A DNA stretch of 64,000 bases from assembly GCA_963829575.1 (NCBI GenBank), contig CAWHJF010000012.1:1-64000 (forward strand). The letters are read 5' to 3'. The notes below the pieces were generated by a model. That model made no database searches. It was not told where the DNA came from and saw only the letters and a program-made list of their open reading frames with translations. The DNA comes from KACC-23026 sp963829575. Its GTDB lineage: Bacteria; Bacillota; Bacilli; Bacillales; Sporolactobacillaceae. The translations under genes and the position numbers were made by a program. Shown here in pieces: positions 56,468 to 63,998 of the stretch; the stretch's first letter is position 1; each line of letters opens with the position of its first letter.

Positions 56468-56742
56468 ATGCCGTGCACCTTCTGTCGATTCCATCTCCAT
56501 GAGCGCTTCTTAAGCAGTTGGCTCGATCCAGGCAACCCCGCGGCACACGGAAGGTCTCACTTACTGCTGCTTCCTTCCGGACCTGACAGGGTTCATGAGT
56601 TTCCGTTGCGCAGGACCCAGATGTCAACACCACTTACTTAAGGCGGACCTCACAGATATGGGACCTCGAGAAGGAATTCAGCCTCGCTACAGCGGATTGC
56701 GAGTACAGGGCACCGCTACCTCCCCGCCTAGCACGGCAATGT
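56468..56742 (-). ncRNA. scr: Signal recognition particle RNA (long Bacillus type)
   Basis: About 275 nt. It shows the universal helix 8 tetraloop region GTCAGGTCCGGAAGGAAGCA on the minus strand (near 56565-56595). The 5' CCGTGCTAGGCGGGG and the 3' GTGCACGG ends can pair, and the Alu-like 5' domain is present as in B. subtilis scRNA. It partners Ffh and HBsu-like HU in the Bacillus SRP. Located between tadA/tRNA-Ser and dnaX as in B. subtilis. Confidence 0.95.
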
Positions 56743-56831
56743 TGTAAATAAAGTTAGGCGCTAAGTTTCTTTCAGAAAAAGAAATGGCGCAATGATGCAA
56801 TCAAAAGTCGCTTCTTCTAGCAAAAGCTTAA

Positions 56832-56922
56832 TGGCGGAGGCGAGAGGATTTGAACCCCCGCGACGCGTGAACGCCCTAGCTGATTTCGAGTCAGCCCCCT
56901 TCAGCCTCTTGGGTACGCCTCC
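56832..56922 (-). tRNA. tRNA-Ser (anticodon CGA)
   Basis: 91-nt class II tRNA. Acceptor GGAGGCG pairs with CGCCTCC, the anticodon stem GCTGA/TCAGC encloses CTCGAAA (anticodon CGA, reads UCG), the long variable arm is present, and GGTTCAAATCC forms the T loop. The 3' CCA is encoded. Confidence 0.95.
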
Positions 56923-57024
56923 GAATTGCGACGTAACCTACTATAACATATAAGTTGAGTCCTTGCAATAACCCTGGACTGGCTTTAGGTGATGTGGATA
57001 ATGGGTTGTCCACCCAATATATGT

Positions 57025-57531
57025 TTATGCATCATCTTGGGATGCTTGTTTGATTTGTTTCTTTTTATTTCTAAGATTTTTGAAAAAATCACTTAAAATC
57101 GCTCCACAACGCGTCTCACAGATCCCGCTGATTACTTCTGTCACATGATTAAATCGTCCATCTTGTAGAAGGTTCATTAATGATCCCGCACAGCCTGCCT
57201 TTGGATCTTGTGCCCCATAGATGACCCGCGGAATGCGCGACTGAAGAATGGCCCCAGAACACATCGGGCAGGGCTCCAGCGTGACGTATAACTCACACTC
57301 ACTGAGGCGCCAAGTTCCGAGTTTAACACTCGCTTTCTTGATTGCGAGTAGTTCGGCATGGGCCAAGGGGTCTTGCTCCGTTTCTCTTAGATTGTAGGCG
57401 GTAGAGACGATTTTGCCGTCTCTTACAATGACCGCACCAATTGGAACTTCACCGAGTGCCCGTGCGTGCTCTGCTTCTTTAAGCGCAAGCGTCATCCATT
57501 TTTCATGCTCGGTTCTTTCATGTTCAAGCAT
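57025..57531 (-). CDS. tadA: tRNA-specific adenosine deaminase
   Basis: Converts A34 to inosine in tRNA-Arg(ACG). 168 residues of the cytidine-deaminase fold: HAELLAI with the catalytic Glu near residue 55 and PCPMCSGAI with zinc cysteines near 85. The ATG at 57531 gives a family-like N-terminus; a TTG three codons earlier is possible. A basic C-terminal tail (NLRNKKKQIKQ) is present. Confidence 0.94.
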   Translation of the reverse strand: MLEHERTEHEKWMTLALKEAEHARALGEVPIGAVIVRDGKIVSTAYNLRETEQDPLAHAELLAIKKASVKLGTWRLSECELYVTLEPCPMCSGAILQSRIPRVIYGAQDPKAGCAGSLMNLLQDGRFNHVTEVISGICETRCGAILSDFFKNLRNKKKQIKQASQDDA

Positions 57532-57597
57532 TTTGACCAAACCTCATTCTTTGACTCATCCTAAATTTAATTTTAAGTATACCATGTGGCCCTTGAA

Positions 57598-57634
57598 ATA
57601 AAAAAATAAGGTCCTCAAAAAGAGAACCCTATTT
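57598..57634 (-). terminator. Terminator after uraA
   Basis: Minus-strand AATAGGGTTCTC / GAGGACCTTATT stem with a T5 loop and a following T-run. Confidence 0.75.
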
Positions 57635-57650
57635 AATGGTGTTTCATACT

Positions 57651-58931
57651 TTATTTTTCATCTTCTAAGTCATTGGCAAGTCTAGACACATTCAAGATTT
57701 TAAAGAACAGGCTTAAAAGAATACCAACGATCGTCGCAAGACCCATTCCAGAAAGCGCAACATGGCCAATATTAATGGCTGCACCACTAAGTCCAATAAC
57801 CAATACCGCACAAGTTAAGATCATGTTCTGCGATTTACTGTAATCGACTTTGGATTCCACAAGAATCCGAATCCCGGACGCAGCAATGACTCCATATAAA
57901 AGAAGCGAAATGCCACCCAGGACAGGATTTGGAAGAGCAGTGATTAATGCAGACAATTTCCCTATAAAGGAAAGGAGAATTGAAATAATCGCTGCGCCAC
58001 CAATGACCCATGTTGAATAAACGCGAGTAATGGCTAAGACACCAATGTTCTCACCATAAGTGGTGTTCGGGGTTGAGCCAAGAAAACCAGAGATAATGGT
58101 TGAAAGACCATTCCCCATAACAGAACGGCTTAGCCCGGGGTCTTTTGTGAGATCACGACCGACAATTTTACTCGTCACAAGTAAATGCCCGATATGCTCG
58201 GCAATAACAACGAGGGCAGCCGGTGCAATAATGGCAATACTGGCCCAGTCAAAATGAGGCGTGTAAAAAGTAGGAACAGAGAACCATGGGGCAGATGACC
58301 ATACGCTTCCTACATCCACCAAACCAGCAAATGCTGCAATGATATAACCAACAACAAAGCCGAACAAGATCGGAATGATCTTCATAAATCCTCTAAATAA
58401 AACCCAACCAAGAATGGTAATTAACAAAGTTAGAACGGATACAGTGATATCAGTAGGGTTCGCCGTCCAGTTCGCTGAATTTGCAATCCAACCCGCATTT
58501 TGAGCCGCAGTCGGCACAAGCTGAAGTCCAATAACCGCAACAATGGCTCCCATTGATGCCGGTGGGAAGACTACATCAATCCAGTTGGTGCCAGCTGCAC
58601 GAATAATTAACGCAATAAGGACAAAAATGACCCCACAGACAATAAAGCCTCCAAGTGCATCTGCGTAGCTTCCATTTTTCAATACAAGAAATACCGGAGA
58701 CAGGAACGCAAAACTCGAACCTAAGTAAGCTGGGATTTTCCCTTTTGTTATTAATAAGTACAATAGCGTTCCGAAACCATTAAGTAATAGAATTGTGGCT
58801 GGGTCCACCTTAAAAAGGATTGGAACCAAAACCGTTGAACCAAACATCGCAAATAAGTGCTGGAAACTAAGTGGTAAACTCTGAGAGAAGGGTGGTCGTT
58901 CTTCCACCTGAATCACGCGTTGTGATGACAT
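57651..58931 (-). CDS. uraA: Uracil:proton symporter (NCS2 family)
   Basis: 426 residues with 12-14 membrane helices. It closely resembles E. coli UraA as I recall it: LSFQHLFAMFGSTVLVP, KIPAYLGSSFAFLSPV, VVIAEHIGHLLVTSKIVGRD and GSTPNTTYGENIGVLAITRV. The uracil and proton residues of E. coli UraA (Glu and His of AEHIGH, Glu of YGENIG) are kept. The B. subtilis uracil permease PyrP looks more distant. It stands alone, outside a pyr operon, between two terminators. No pyrimidine attenuator or riboswitch was seen upstream. A TATAAT lies 60 bp before the start, without a clear -35. Confidence 0.92.
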   Translation of the reverse strand: MSSQRVIQVEERPPFSQSLPLSFQHLFAMFGSTVLVPILFKVDPATILLLNGFGTLLYLLITKGKIPAYLGSSFAFLSPVFLVLKNGSYADALGGFIVCGVIFVLIALIIRAAGTNWIDVVFPPASMGAIVAVIGLQLVPTAAQNAGWIANSANWTANPTDITVSVLTLLITILGWVLFRGFMKIIPILFGFVVGYIIAAFAGLVDVGSVWSSAPWFSVPTFYTPHFDWASIAIIAPAALVVIAEHIGHLLVTSKIVGRDLTKDPGLSRSVMGNGLSTIISGFLGSTPNTTYGENIGVLAITRVYSTWVIGGAAIISILLSFIGKLSALITALPNPVLGGISLLLYGVIAASGIRILVESKVDYSKSQNMILTCAVLVIGLSGAAINIGHVALSGMGLATIVGILLSLFFKILNVSRLANDLEDEK

Positions 58932-59035
58932 CGTCTCTCAATCCCCCTTTCACATTTTGATTACAAATCGATTTATTATACCGTTTTTTTCTGTCCTTAT
59001 AAAATGTTTTTAGACAAAATTCGCAGATTTAGCTG

Positions 59036-59064
59036 AAAAAAGTTGCCGATTATGGCAACTTTTT
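59036..59064 (-). terminator. Terminator after yetJ
   Basis: Symmetric stem AAAAAGTTGCC / GGCAACTTTTT with a 6-nt loop; works in either direction. Confidence 0.85.
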
Positions 59065-59088
59065 ATTATTTGTATTAATATGGGCTTC

Positions 59089-59730
59089 TTAATCACGATT
59101 TAATACGCCTAAGAATTGGAGAATATAAAGGAATAGGTTCACGAAATCGAGATAAATGGCAACGACTAAAAACGGGATCTCCTTTTCAGTAAAACCATGC
59201 AAGGTCAGCCGACTAAAGTCGTAGAGCGTGTAGCCAACAAAAATCAGGATCCCAAATCCCGATAGAATGAGTTGTGCGGTCCCATTGGCGGGTAGAAAGA
59301 GGTTTAGAATTTCAAGGCCAACAAGTGCCAAAATGGAGACAAATAAGAAGCTACCTAAGAAAGTAAAATCACGTTTGGACACAAATGTATAAATCGCTAT
59401 GGATCCAAAAGCAAACGCGGTAATTCCAAATGCCCGCAACACAACGTCCGCACCTAAAACACTGATATAATAACCAATCGCCGGATAAAGCGTCATGCCA
59501 GAGATGAGCATGAACACAAACATCAATGGATAGCCTATGGCCTTACGCTTTCGTGCAAACACCATCATAAAGATCAAAATAATTTCAACGATTGATAAAG
59601 GTAAAAAGAGGCCTCTTGGTACATCTTGACCAAGGACTAACCCAATGGTTGCCACCAAAATCCCAAGAAATAGCGCCGTGAAAAATTTACCGTATGGACT
59701 CGCTTTTCTCGTCTGAAGCACTGTATCCAA
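59089..59730 (-). CDS. yetJ: Bax inhibitor-1 / TMBIM family membrane protein (YetJ-like)
   Basis: About 213 residues with seven membrane helices and the family's C-terminal aspartates in TLYDFSRL and YLDFVNLFLYILQF. B. subtilis YetJ is a pH-gated calcium leak channel, and the paired aspartates here match its sensor. The start is uncertain. A TTG at 59730 lies 8 nt after AGGAAGG; a GTG three codons earlier abuts that site. The N-tail KASPYGKF precedes the first helix. Confidence 0.88.
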   Translation of the reverse strand: MDTVLQTRKASPYGKFFTALFLGILVATIGLVLGQDVPRGLFLPLSIVEIILIFMMVFARKRKAIGYPLMFVFMLISGMTLYPAIGYYISVLGADVVLRAFGITAFAFGSIAIYTFVSKRDFTFLGSFLFVSILALVGLEILNLFLPANGTAQLILSGFGILIFVGYTLYDFSRLTLHGFTEKEIPFLVVAIYLDFVNLFLYILQFLGVLNRD

Positions 59731-59912
59731 ACTTATCACCTTCCTAAAGAACGATTCATCTTCACATTATAAAACCTACGCAAGTCCATTTTACAATATA
59801 ACACCTGTTCCAACCAAATTTTGAAGCATGGGTGAAGCATGGGGACGGATCCACTGCTTCTTTTTCAGAAATTCAGTAAACCAATGGATCTCTTGCCGAC
59901 TAGATTCCAAAG

Positions 59913-59940
59913 GAAAAAGAGGGGGAAACTCCCCCTCCTT
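59913..59940 (-). terminator. Terminator after the sspK-like pair
   Basis: Minus-strand GAGGGGGAG / CTCCCCCTC-type stem with a 3-nt loop followed by TTTTTCC. The remaining gap 59731-59912 holds a tandem GAAGCATGGG duplication near 59823 and nothing else I recognise. Confidence 0.85.
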
Positions 59941-60105
59941 TTACCAGGCACCATTTTTTCGTTTGTTGACCTGCGTGATGAGGTCACGTTGACTCATTTG
60001 CGATTCCCCATTGACTTGATGGGAAGCGTGTTTGGCACTTGCACGAGGTGATTGAAAGATATCAGCAAATTTCGGCAGGCTTTCTGCTCGATTTCTTGAG
60101 TTCAA
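59941..60105 (-). CDS. Short spore-protein-like protein, possible SspK paralog
   Basis: 54 residues from a TTG at 60105, which has AAGGAGG at spacing 8. I do not recognise a named family. The segment PRASAKHASHQVNGES lines up with SspK's PRAKAEFASKRSDGS (P-R-A, A-S and a D/N-G pair shared). This hints at a diverged duplicate of its upstream neighbour. Basic, no Cys, no membrane segment. It starts 13 nt after the sspK stop and shares its terminator, so it should be made in the forespore with sspK. Confidence 0.6.
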   Translation of the reverse strand: MNSRNRAESLPKFADIFQSPRASAKHASHQVNGESQMSQRDLITQVNKRKNGAW

Positions 60106-60118
60106 ATCTAAAACCTCC

Positions 60119-60280
60119 TTAATAGTCTCCCGAGTCACGTTGATTTGATCTTAGCATCCGTTCAGCCGGATGATCATTCGTTGATCCATCAGAACGCTTG
60201 GAAGCAAATTCAGCTTTGGCCCTTGGCTGAATGGAGTTCTCGTTTTGAACCGGGTATCTCTTTTCCCCGCGATCTACCAC
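60119..60280 (-). CDS. sspK: Small acid-soluble spore protein K
   Basis: 53 residues, GTG start at 60280 with GGGTGG at spacing 7. The order of conserved pieces NEN, QPRAK, ASKRSDGS, N-x-HP and AERM matches B. subtilis SspK. SspK is a minor, sigma-G-dependent protein of the spore core with no known enzymatic role. A perfect sigma-G promoter lies 33 bp upstream and yfhJ is divergent next to it, as near B. subtilis sspK. Easily missed because it is short. Confidence 0.85.
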   Translation of the reverse strand: MVDRGEKRYPVQNENSIQPRAKAEFASKRSDGSTNDHPAERMLRSNQRDSGDY

Positions 60281-60312
60281 ACGATTACCACCCTTCTTTA
60301 ATGGGGTAATCT

Positions 60313-60341
60313 TAGTATGAGCCGTTTCGCTTTAAATATGC
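60313..60341 (-). promoter_or_regulatory. Sigma-G promoter of sspK
   Basis: Minus-strand GCATA (60337-60341), 17-bp spacer, CATACTA (60313-60319). Both elements match the sigma-G consensus GHATR / CATnHTA. Confidence 0.75.
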
Positions 60342-60460
60342 TAAAATAAGGCTTCCACAAGTCATTAACTGAACCTCCATTTCCTACCTAAAAATGAAAG
60401 ATAAGGGGTAGTTTCAGCCAAAATTTTATTTCACCTCAATTAAAAGAAAGGGGAACCCTT

Positions 60461-60739
60461 ATGGAAACTGAAAAAAACTGGGTCCAACATGCTTTAATCA
60501 ACCTTTTGTTGGAGCAAAATTCCCACTTGAATGACCAAACCGCACGCACATGGGTTGAAGCGATCTGGGAAGATATCGAAGCTACTCGCGCTAAAGGCGG
60601 CTATAAATATCGTGGTATCGAACAAACCTCCCAACAAGTCGAACAATGGATTCGCTCTCATGGGAAGCATGTTCATTTTCTTTCAGACGATCCTGTAGCA
60701 TATATTCGTTCAAAAAACCAAAAAGGACCTCTCTCCTAA
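60461..60739 (+). CDS. yfhJ: WVELL-domain protein YfhJ
   Basis: 92 residues with TARTWVEAIWEDIEATRAKGG, the WVELL-family core (WVELLWEDFE in B. subtilis), and a conserved YKYRGIEQTSQQVEQWI. Function unknown. ATG behind AAGGGG. Divergent from sspK, as in B. subtilis. Confidence 0.88.
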   Translation: METEKNWVQHALINLLLEQNSHLNDQTARTWVEAIWEDIEATRAKGGYKYRGIEQTSQQVEQWIRSHGKHVHFLSDDPVAYIRSKNQKGPLS

Positions 60740-60761
60740 TTCGGAAAGAGATCCTTTTTTG
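60720..60761 (+). terminator. Terminator after yfhJ
   Basis: AAAGGA-CTCT / AGAG-TCCTTT stem with TTTT after it, overlapping the yfhJ stop. The following 60762-60998 contains no gene that I can support; a weak TGGGAC/GTCCA hairpin at about 60957-60984 may end the ATPase transcript. Confidence 0.65.
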
Positions 60762-60998
60762 TATACTTATTTTCGGTTCTCCACTGGACCGGATTTCAGA
60801 AAAGGAAGCAACGGATCCGTCCGAGACTGGTGAAAAAGTACCTTTTTACTTAGATAGTTGGATTTCAGGGGGTACATAGATGTCTCCTAACTTCAGAAAC
60901 AGGGCTTAGAAGCCAATCTGAGCACTATTTTTCCAACACGAATTTTACTGATTAAAAAATGTGGACTTTATCACTGGTCCCATCCGTCCCCACGCTCC

Positions 60999-62906
60999 CT
61001 ATCTTAATAACCGCAGCCCATTAAGAATGACCAGAATAGTACTTCCTTCATGGCCTACAACGCCAATAGGAAGGTTAATGGCTTGGAGAAAGTTTGAGAT
61101 AATCAAGAGAATAATCACAGCAATGGCAAACCAGACATTTTGTTTGACAATCCGGTTCATTTTTTTAGAAAGCCCCATTGAGAATTCGATTTTCTCCAGA
61201 TCATTTTTCATAAGCACGACATCGGCGGTTTCAAGCGCCACATCCGTTCCATTCCCCATTGCGATCCCGACGTCAGCGGTAGCTAATGCCGGTGCGTCAT
61301 TAATACCGTCCCCAACCATGCCGGTCAAGCCATATTTTTCACGAATGGCTTTAATATGGTTCAATTTTTCTTCTGGTAGACATTCCGCTACATACTCATC
61401 GACGCCTGCTTCTTCGGCAATAGCAGCCGCTGTTGTTTCGTTATCGCCCGTTAATAAAATCGTTCGCACACCTAGTTGCTTTAAAAGTCTGATGGTGGCT
61501 TGTGTTTCTTTGCGAATCGTATCTTTTAATGCTAATACCCCTAGAAGTTCACCGTCACGACTAATATACACAACGGTTTTGCCTTCTTTTTTCAAAGCAA
61601 GACTTTTCTCTTGAATCCCTTGATCTTCTTGATCACTTACAAAGGATTGGGTCCCAACCTTCCAGGCTTCTTCATTAATTTTTGCTTGGATCCCAGATCC
61701 TGTGACGTCCTCGATGGTCTCAAGTTCTAAAAGCGGTTGGTCACTTTGGGACCGATAATATCGGACAATCGCCGTTGCAAGAGGATGGTTGGAGTGGTTC
61801 TCCATAGAGGCTACGAATTTTAACAGTTGGTCTTCCTCAATACCCTCTTTTACATATACATCTGTTACAACAGGCGTTCCATTAGTTAGCGTACCCGTTT
61901 TGTCAAAGGCCATCACTTTAAGGTTTCCAAGGCGCTCTAAATGCACGCCACCTTTAAAAAGGATCCCTTTACGCGCACTATTTGAGATAGCGGAAAGTGT
62001 AGCCGGCATAATAGAGGCGACAAGGGCACAAGGTGATGCCACCACAAGTAGAACCATCGCTCTGTATATAGTAGTCGTCCAATCCCAACCGATGACATAA
62101 TGTGGAACAACCATCATAATCAAGACAACCGCCAAAACGATTTTGACATAACGATCTTCAAACTGCTCAATAAAAAGTTGAGAAGGGGATTTTTCACTTT
62201 GAGCATTCTGAACCATCTCGATAATTTTATGAAAAAGGGTGTCCGTGCTTTTTTTGGTAATCCGAACTACAATCGACCCATTTTTGTTCATCGTTCCAGC
62301 AAAAACCTCATCTGTAAGAGCCTTACGAACTGGTAAGGACTCCCCCGTGATCGCTGCTTCATCAATCGTGGTTTCACCTTTTACAATCTCACCGTCCGCG
62401 GGAACACGTTCACCGGGTTTTACAATAATATGGTCATCAACTTCCAACTGTTCAATGGGTACTTCGCGTTCTTGCCCATCAATAAGTAAAATAGCCGTTT
62501 CAGGTTGAAGGTCGAATAAAGCTGAGATTTCTTTTCGACTCTTATTTGTTGTGTAGGTTTCAAGGGCACCACTGAGGGAGAAAATAAAAATCAGAATACC
62601 GCCTTCCCACCAGTAGCCAATTATGGCAGAACCAATTGCGGCTAAAAACATGAGCAATTCAACATTTAATGACTTTTCTTTAATCGTTTCTTCAATGCCC
62701 TCTTTTGCTTTGGCAAACCCACCAATGACAAAAGACGCAATGAATATGATGGTGGATCCGACAACCGATTGTGAGGAAACGAGCCACCCTATTAGTAAAA
62801 GAAGCCCTCCTGTAAGTGACGCGATAATTTCACCATGTTCTTTCATAATTAGCATCCATTTCGAATCTATAGGTACTGGTTTTCTCAACTCCATACGTTC
62901 CTGCAC
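60999..62906 (-). CDS. pfeT: P1B-4-type metal-efflux ATPase (PfeT/ZosA-like)
   Basis: About 635 residues, without the N-terminal heavy-metal-binding domain found in CopA and CadA. The membrane metal site is SPC (VASPCALVAS, near 295), and the last helices carry HEGST near 618. Together they define the P1B-4 class (Fe2+/Co2+). The phosphorylation motif DKTGTLTNG is near 337 and GDGINDAPAL near 545. B. subtilis PfeT, formerly ZosA, exports Fe2+ and is PerR-controlled. The GTG at 62906 is my choice; ATG 4 codons later is also possible. A PerR box and a Fur-like box lie upstream. Confidence 0.9.
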   Translation of the reverse strand: MQERMELRKPVPIDSKWMLIMKEHGEIIASLTGGLLLLIGWLVSSQSVVGSTIIFIASFVIGGFAKAKEGIEETIKEKSLNVELLMFLAAIGSAIIGYWWEGGILIFIFSLSGALETYTTNKSRKEISALFDLQPETAILLIDGQEREVPIEQLEVDDHIIVKPGERVPADGEIVKGETTIDEAAITGESLPVRKALTDEVFAGTMNKNGSIVVRITKKSTDTLFHKIIEMVQNAQSEKSPSQLFIEQFEDRYVKIVLAVVLIMMVVPHYVIGWDWTTTIYRAMVLLVVASPCALVASIMPATLSAISNSARKGILFKGGVHLERLGNLKVMAFDKTGTLTNGTPVVTDVYVKEGIEEDQLLKFVASMENHSNHPLATAIVRYYRSQSDQPLLELETIEDVTGSGIQAKINEEAWKVGTQSFVSDQEDQGIQEKSLALKKEGKTVVYISRDGELLGVLALKDTIRKETQATIRLLKQLGVRTILLTGDNETTAAAIAEEAGVDEYVAECLPEEKLNHIKAIREKYGLTGMVGDGINDAPALATADVGIAMGNGTDVALETADVVLMKNDLEKIEFSMGLSKKMNRIVKQNVWFAIAVIILLIISNFLQAINLPIGVVGHEGSTILVILNGLRLLR

Positions 62907-63040
62907 GCGTTTCACACTCCTCAAGCTTTTTGTAATTGAGAATTGGTTTCATTTACTTTAAAATCATTTTAATTTAAGAAACTCTCTAGTTGCTTTAAAA
63001 CCATTATATTACATAAAAAGATAAAATGGTACTATTTTAT

Positions 63041-63055
63041 TTATAATTATTATAA
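63041..63055. promoter_or_regulatory. PerR box
   Basis: TTATAATTATTATAA, a full match to the PerR consensus TTATAATnATTATAA, 135 bp upstream of the ATPase. It covers the -10 of a possible minus-strand promoter with TTAACA at 63070-63075. A second TATAAT at 63003-63008 is an alternative -10. Confidence 0.7.
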
Positions 63056-63072
63056 TTAATTAAACCAACTGT

Positions 63073-63087
63073 TAATAATGATTATCA
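63073..63087. promoter_or_regulatory. Fur-type box
   Basis: TAATAATGATTATCA differs from the 7-1-7 Fur consensus TGATAATnATTATCA at one position. It lies 17 bp beyond the PerR box and overlaps the candidate -35. It could instead serve the divergent small gene at 63160. Confidence 0.6.
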
Positions 63088-63159
63088 TTTACAGTTACAC
63101 CGAAGTCATTTTGGGTGGGATTGGTCCTTTTGGGAAACCTAATGATAGGAGGTGAGGAT

Positions 63160-63321
63160 GTGAATCGAGATCTAAATGAGAAATTCAAACAGCCTAAACC
63201 CGCACAGAGTCCTCAATTGACACAGGGAAAACTAGGCCTTGATCCAGAAGAACAAGCAATGAATGGTAATTATGGGATGGCCCAAACCAAAGAAACAGAT
63301 GGATCTGAAGACGCTGAATAG
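63160..63321 (+). CDS. Small hydrophilic protein of unknown function
   Basis: 53 residues from a GTG at 63160 with AGGAGG at spacing 7, beginning NRDLNEKFKQPKPAQSPQLT. Rich in Gln, Glu and Pro with an acidic end, no Cys and no membrane segment. This composition resembles minor spore-core proteins but I recognise no family. It has its own terminator and is divergent from the ATPase, sharing the PerR/Fur region. An in-frame ATG 15 codons earlier has no ribosome site. Confidence 0.65.
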   Translation: MNRDLNEKFKQPKPAQSPQLTQGKLGLDPEEQAMNGNYGMAQTKETDGSEDAE

Positions 63322-63330
63322 ATCGATCGC

Positions 63331-63368
63331 CTCTCCCCATTGCCTATTGGCAGTGGGGGTTTTCTTTT
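63331..63368 (+). terminator. Terminator after the small gene
   Basis: CTCCCCATTGCC / GGCAGTGGGGG stem followed by TTTTCTTTT. Confidence 0.85.
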
Positions 63369-63468
63369 AAATACAAACTAGGAAAATTAATGGTTTTGAG
63401 TTAGACAAGGTGTTCGATACACAGCGGTATGAAAAACTCGAGTCTAGCACATTGAGTGTGAAATGAAA

Positions 63469-63497
63469 TAGACCTATTTGAGAGTTCCTGTTATAAT
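63469..63497 (+). promoter_or_regulatory. Candidate promoter of ykyB
   Basis: TATAAT (63492-63497) with TAGACC (63469-63474) 17 bp upstream. The -10 is strong and the -35 weak. Confidence 0.45.
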
Positions 63498-63547
63498 AAT
63501 TTTTAAGAGAGCGAATGAATATTCGATCAATTGGAGGTGTGGTCCAC

Positions 63548-63922
63548 GTGACCGAAACCACAACAGGCATTGATGTGGAAGAACTCGCCCAATGTCTTTA
63601 CAAAGTAAATGCAAATGCCAAAACAGCGACCAAACCCTTTGAACTGTATGACCTGAAAAAAAGAGTGATTCGAAAGCTCTTGGATGAAGGTCTAGCCCAG
63701 AAAGTTGGTATTCATTTCTCAAGAAATCCAAGAAATGCCCAGCAATCCTCAGACCTATGCGTCCAAGTCGGTACCTACTATTTTCACTTAAGGCCGGAAA
63801 AAAAGGATTTTCAGGAACTCCCTCATTTAGGTGAGTTATCACCAAACTATCGCAACAAAAAAGTCTATATGCCGCTTAGCCGCGCCAAAACACTTCTTTC
63901 TAATTACCTCAAAGAGAATTGA
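63548..63922 (+). CDS. ykyB: YkyB-family protein
   Basis: 124 residues with VNANAKTATKPFELYDLKKR, GIHFSRNPRNAQQSSDLCVQ and the QELPHLGELSPNYRNKK stretch, all typical of Bacillus YkyB. Function unknown. The GTG at 63548 is preferred because GGAGG lies 10 nt before it; an ATG at 63515 is possible but has a poor ribosome site. Confidence 0.88.
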   Translation: MTETTTGIDVEELAQCLYKVNANAKTATKPFELYDLKKRVIRKLLDEGLAQKVGIHFSRNPRNAQQSSDLCVQVGTYYFHLRPEKKDFQELPHLGELSPNYRNKKVYMPLSRAKTLLSNYLKEN

Positions 63923-63962
63923 TCATCGACGACTCAACCTCTTACCTCATTCTTTTTTAAAG

Positions 63963-63998
63963 AAAAATGACCTTAGCCATTGGCTAAGGTCATTTTTA
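63963..63998 (+). terminator. Terminator after ykyB
   Basis: AAATGACCTTAGCCA / TGGCTAAGGTCATTT, a near-perfect stem followed by TTATG at the window edge; usable from both sides. Confidence 0.8.

Noticed and set aside
58932..59035. Purine riboswitch or PyrR attenuator before uraA
   Set aside because: No conserved aptamer core or PyrR-binding loop; only the yetJ terminator and a lone TATAAT are visible.
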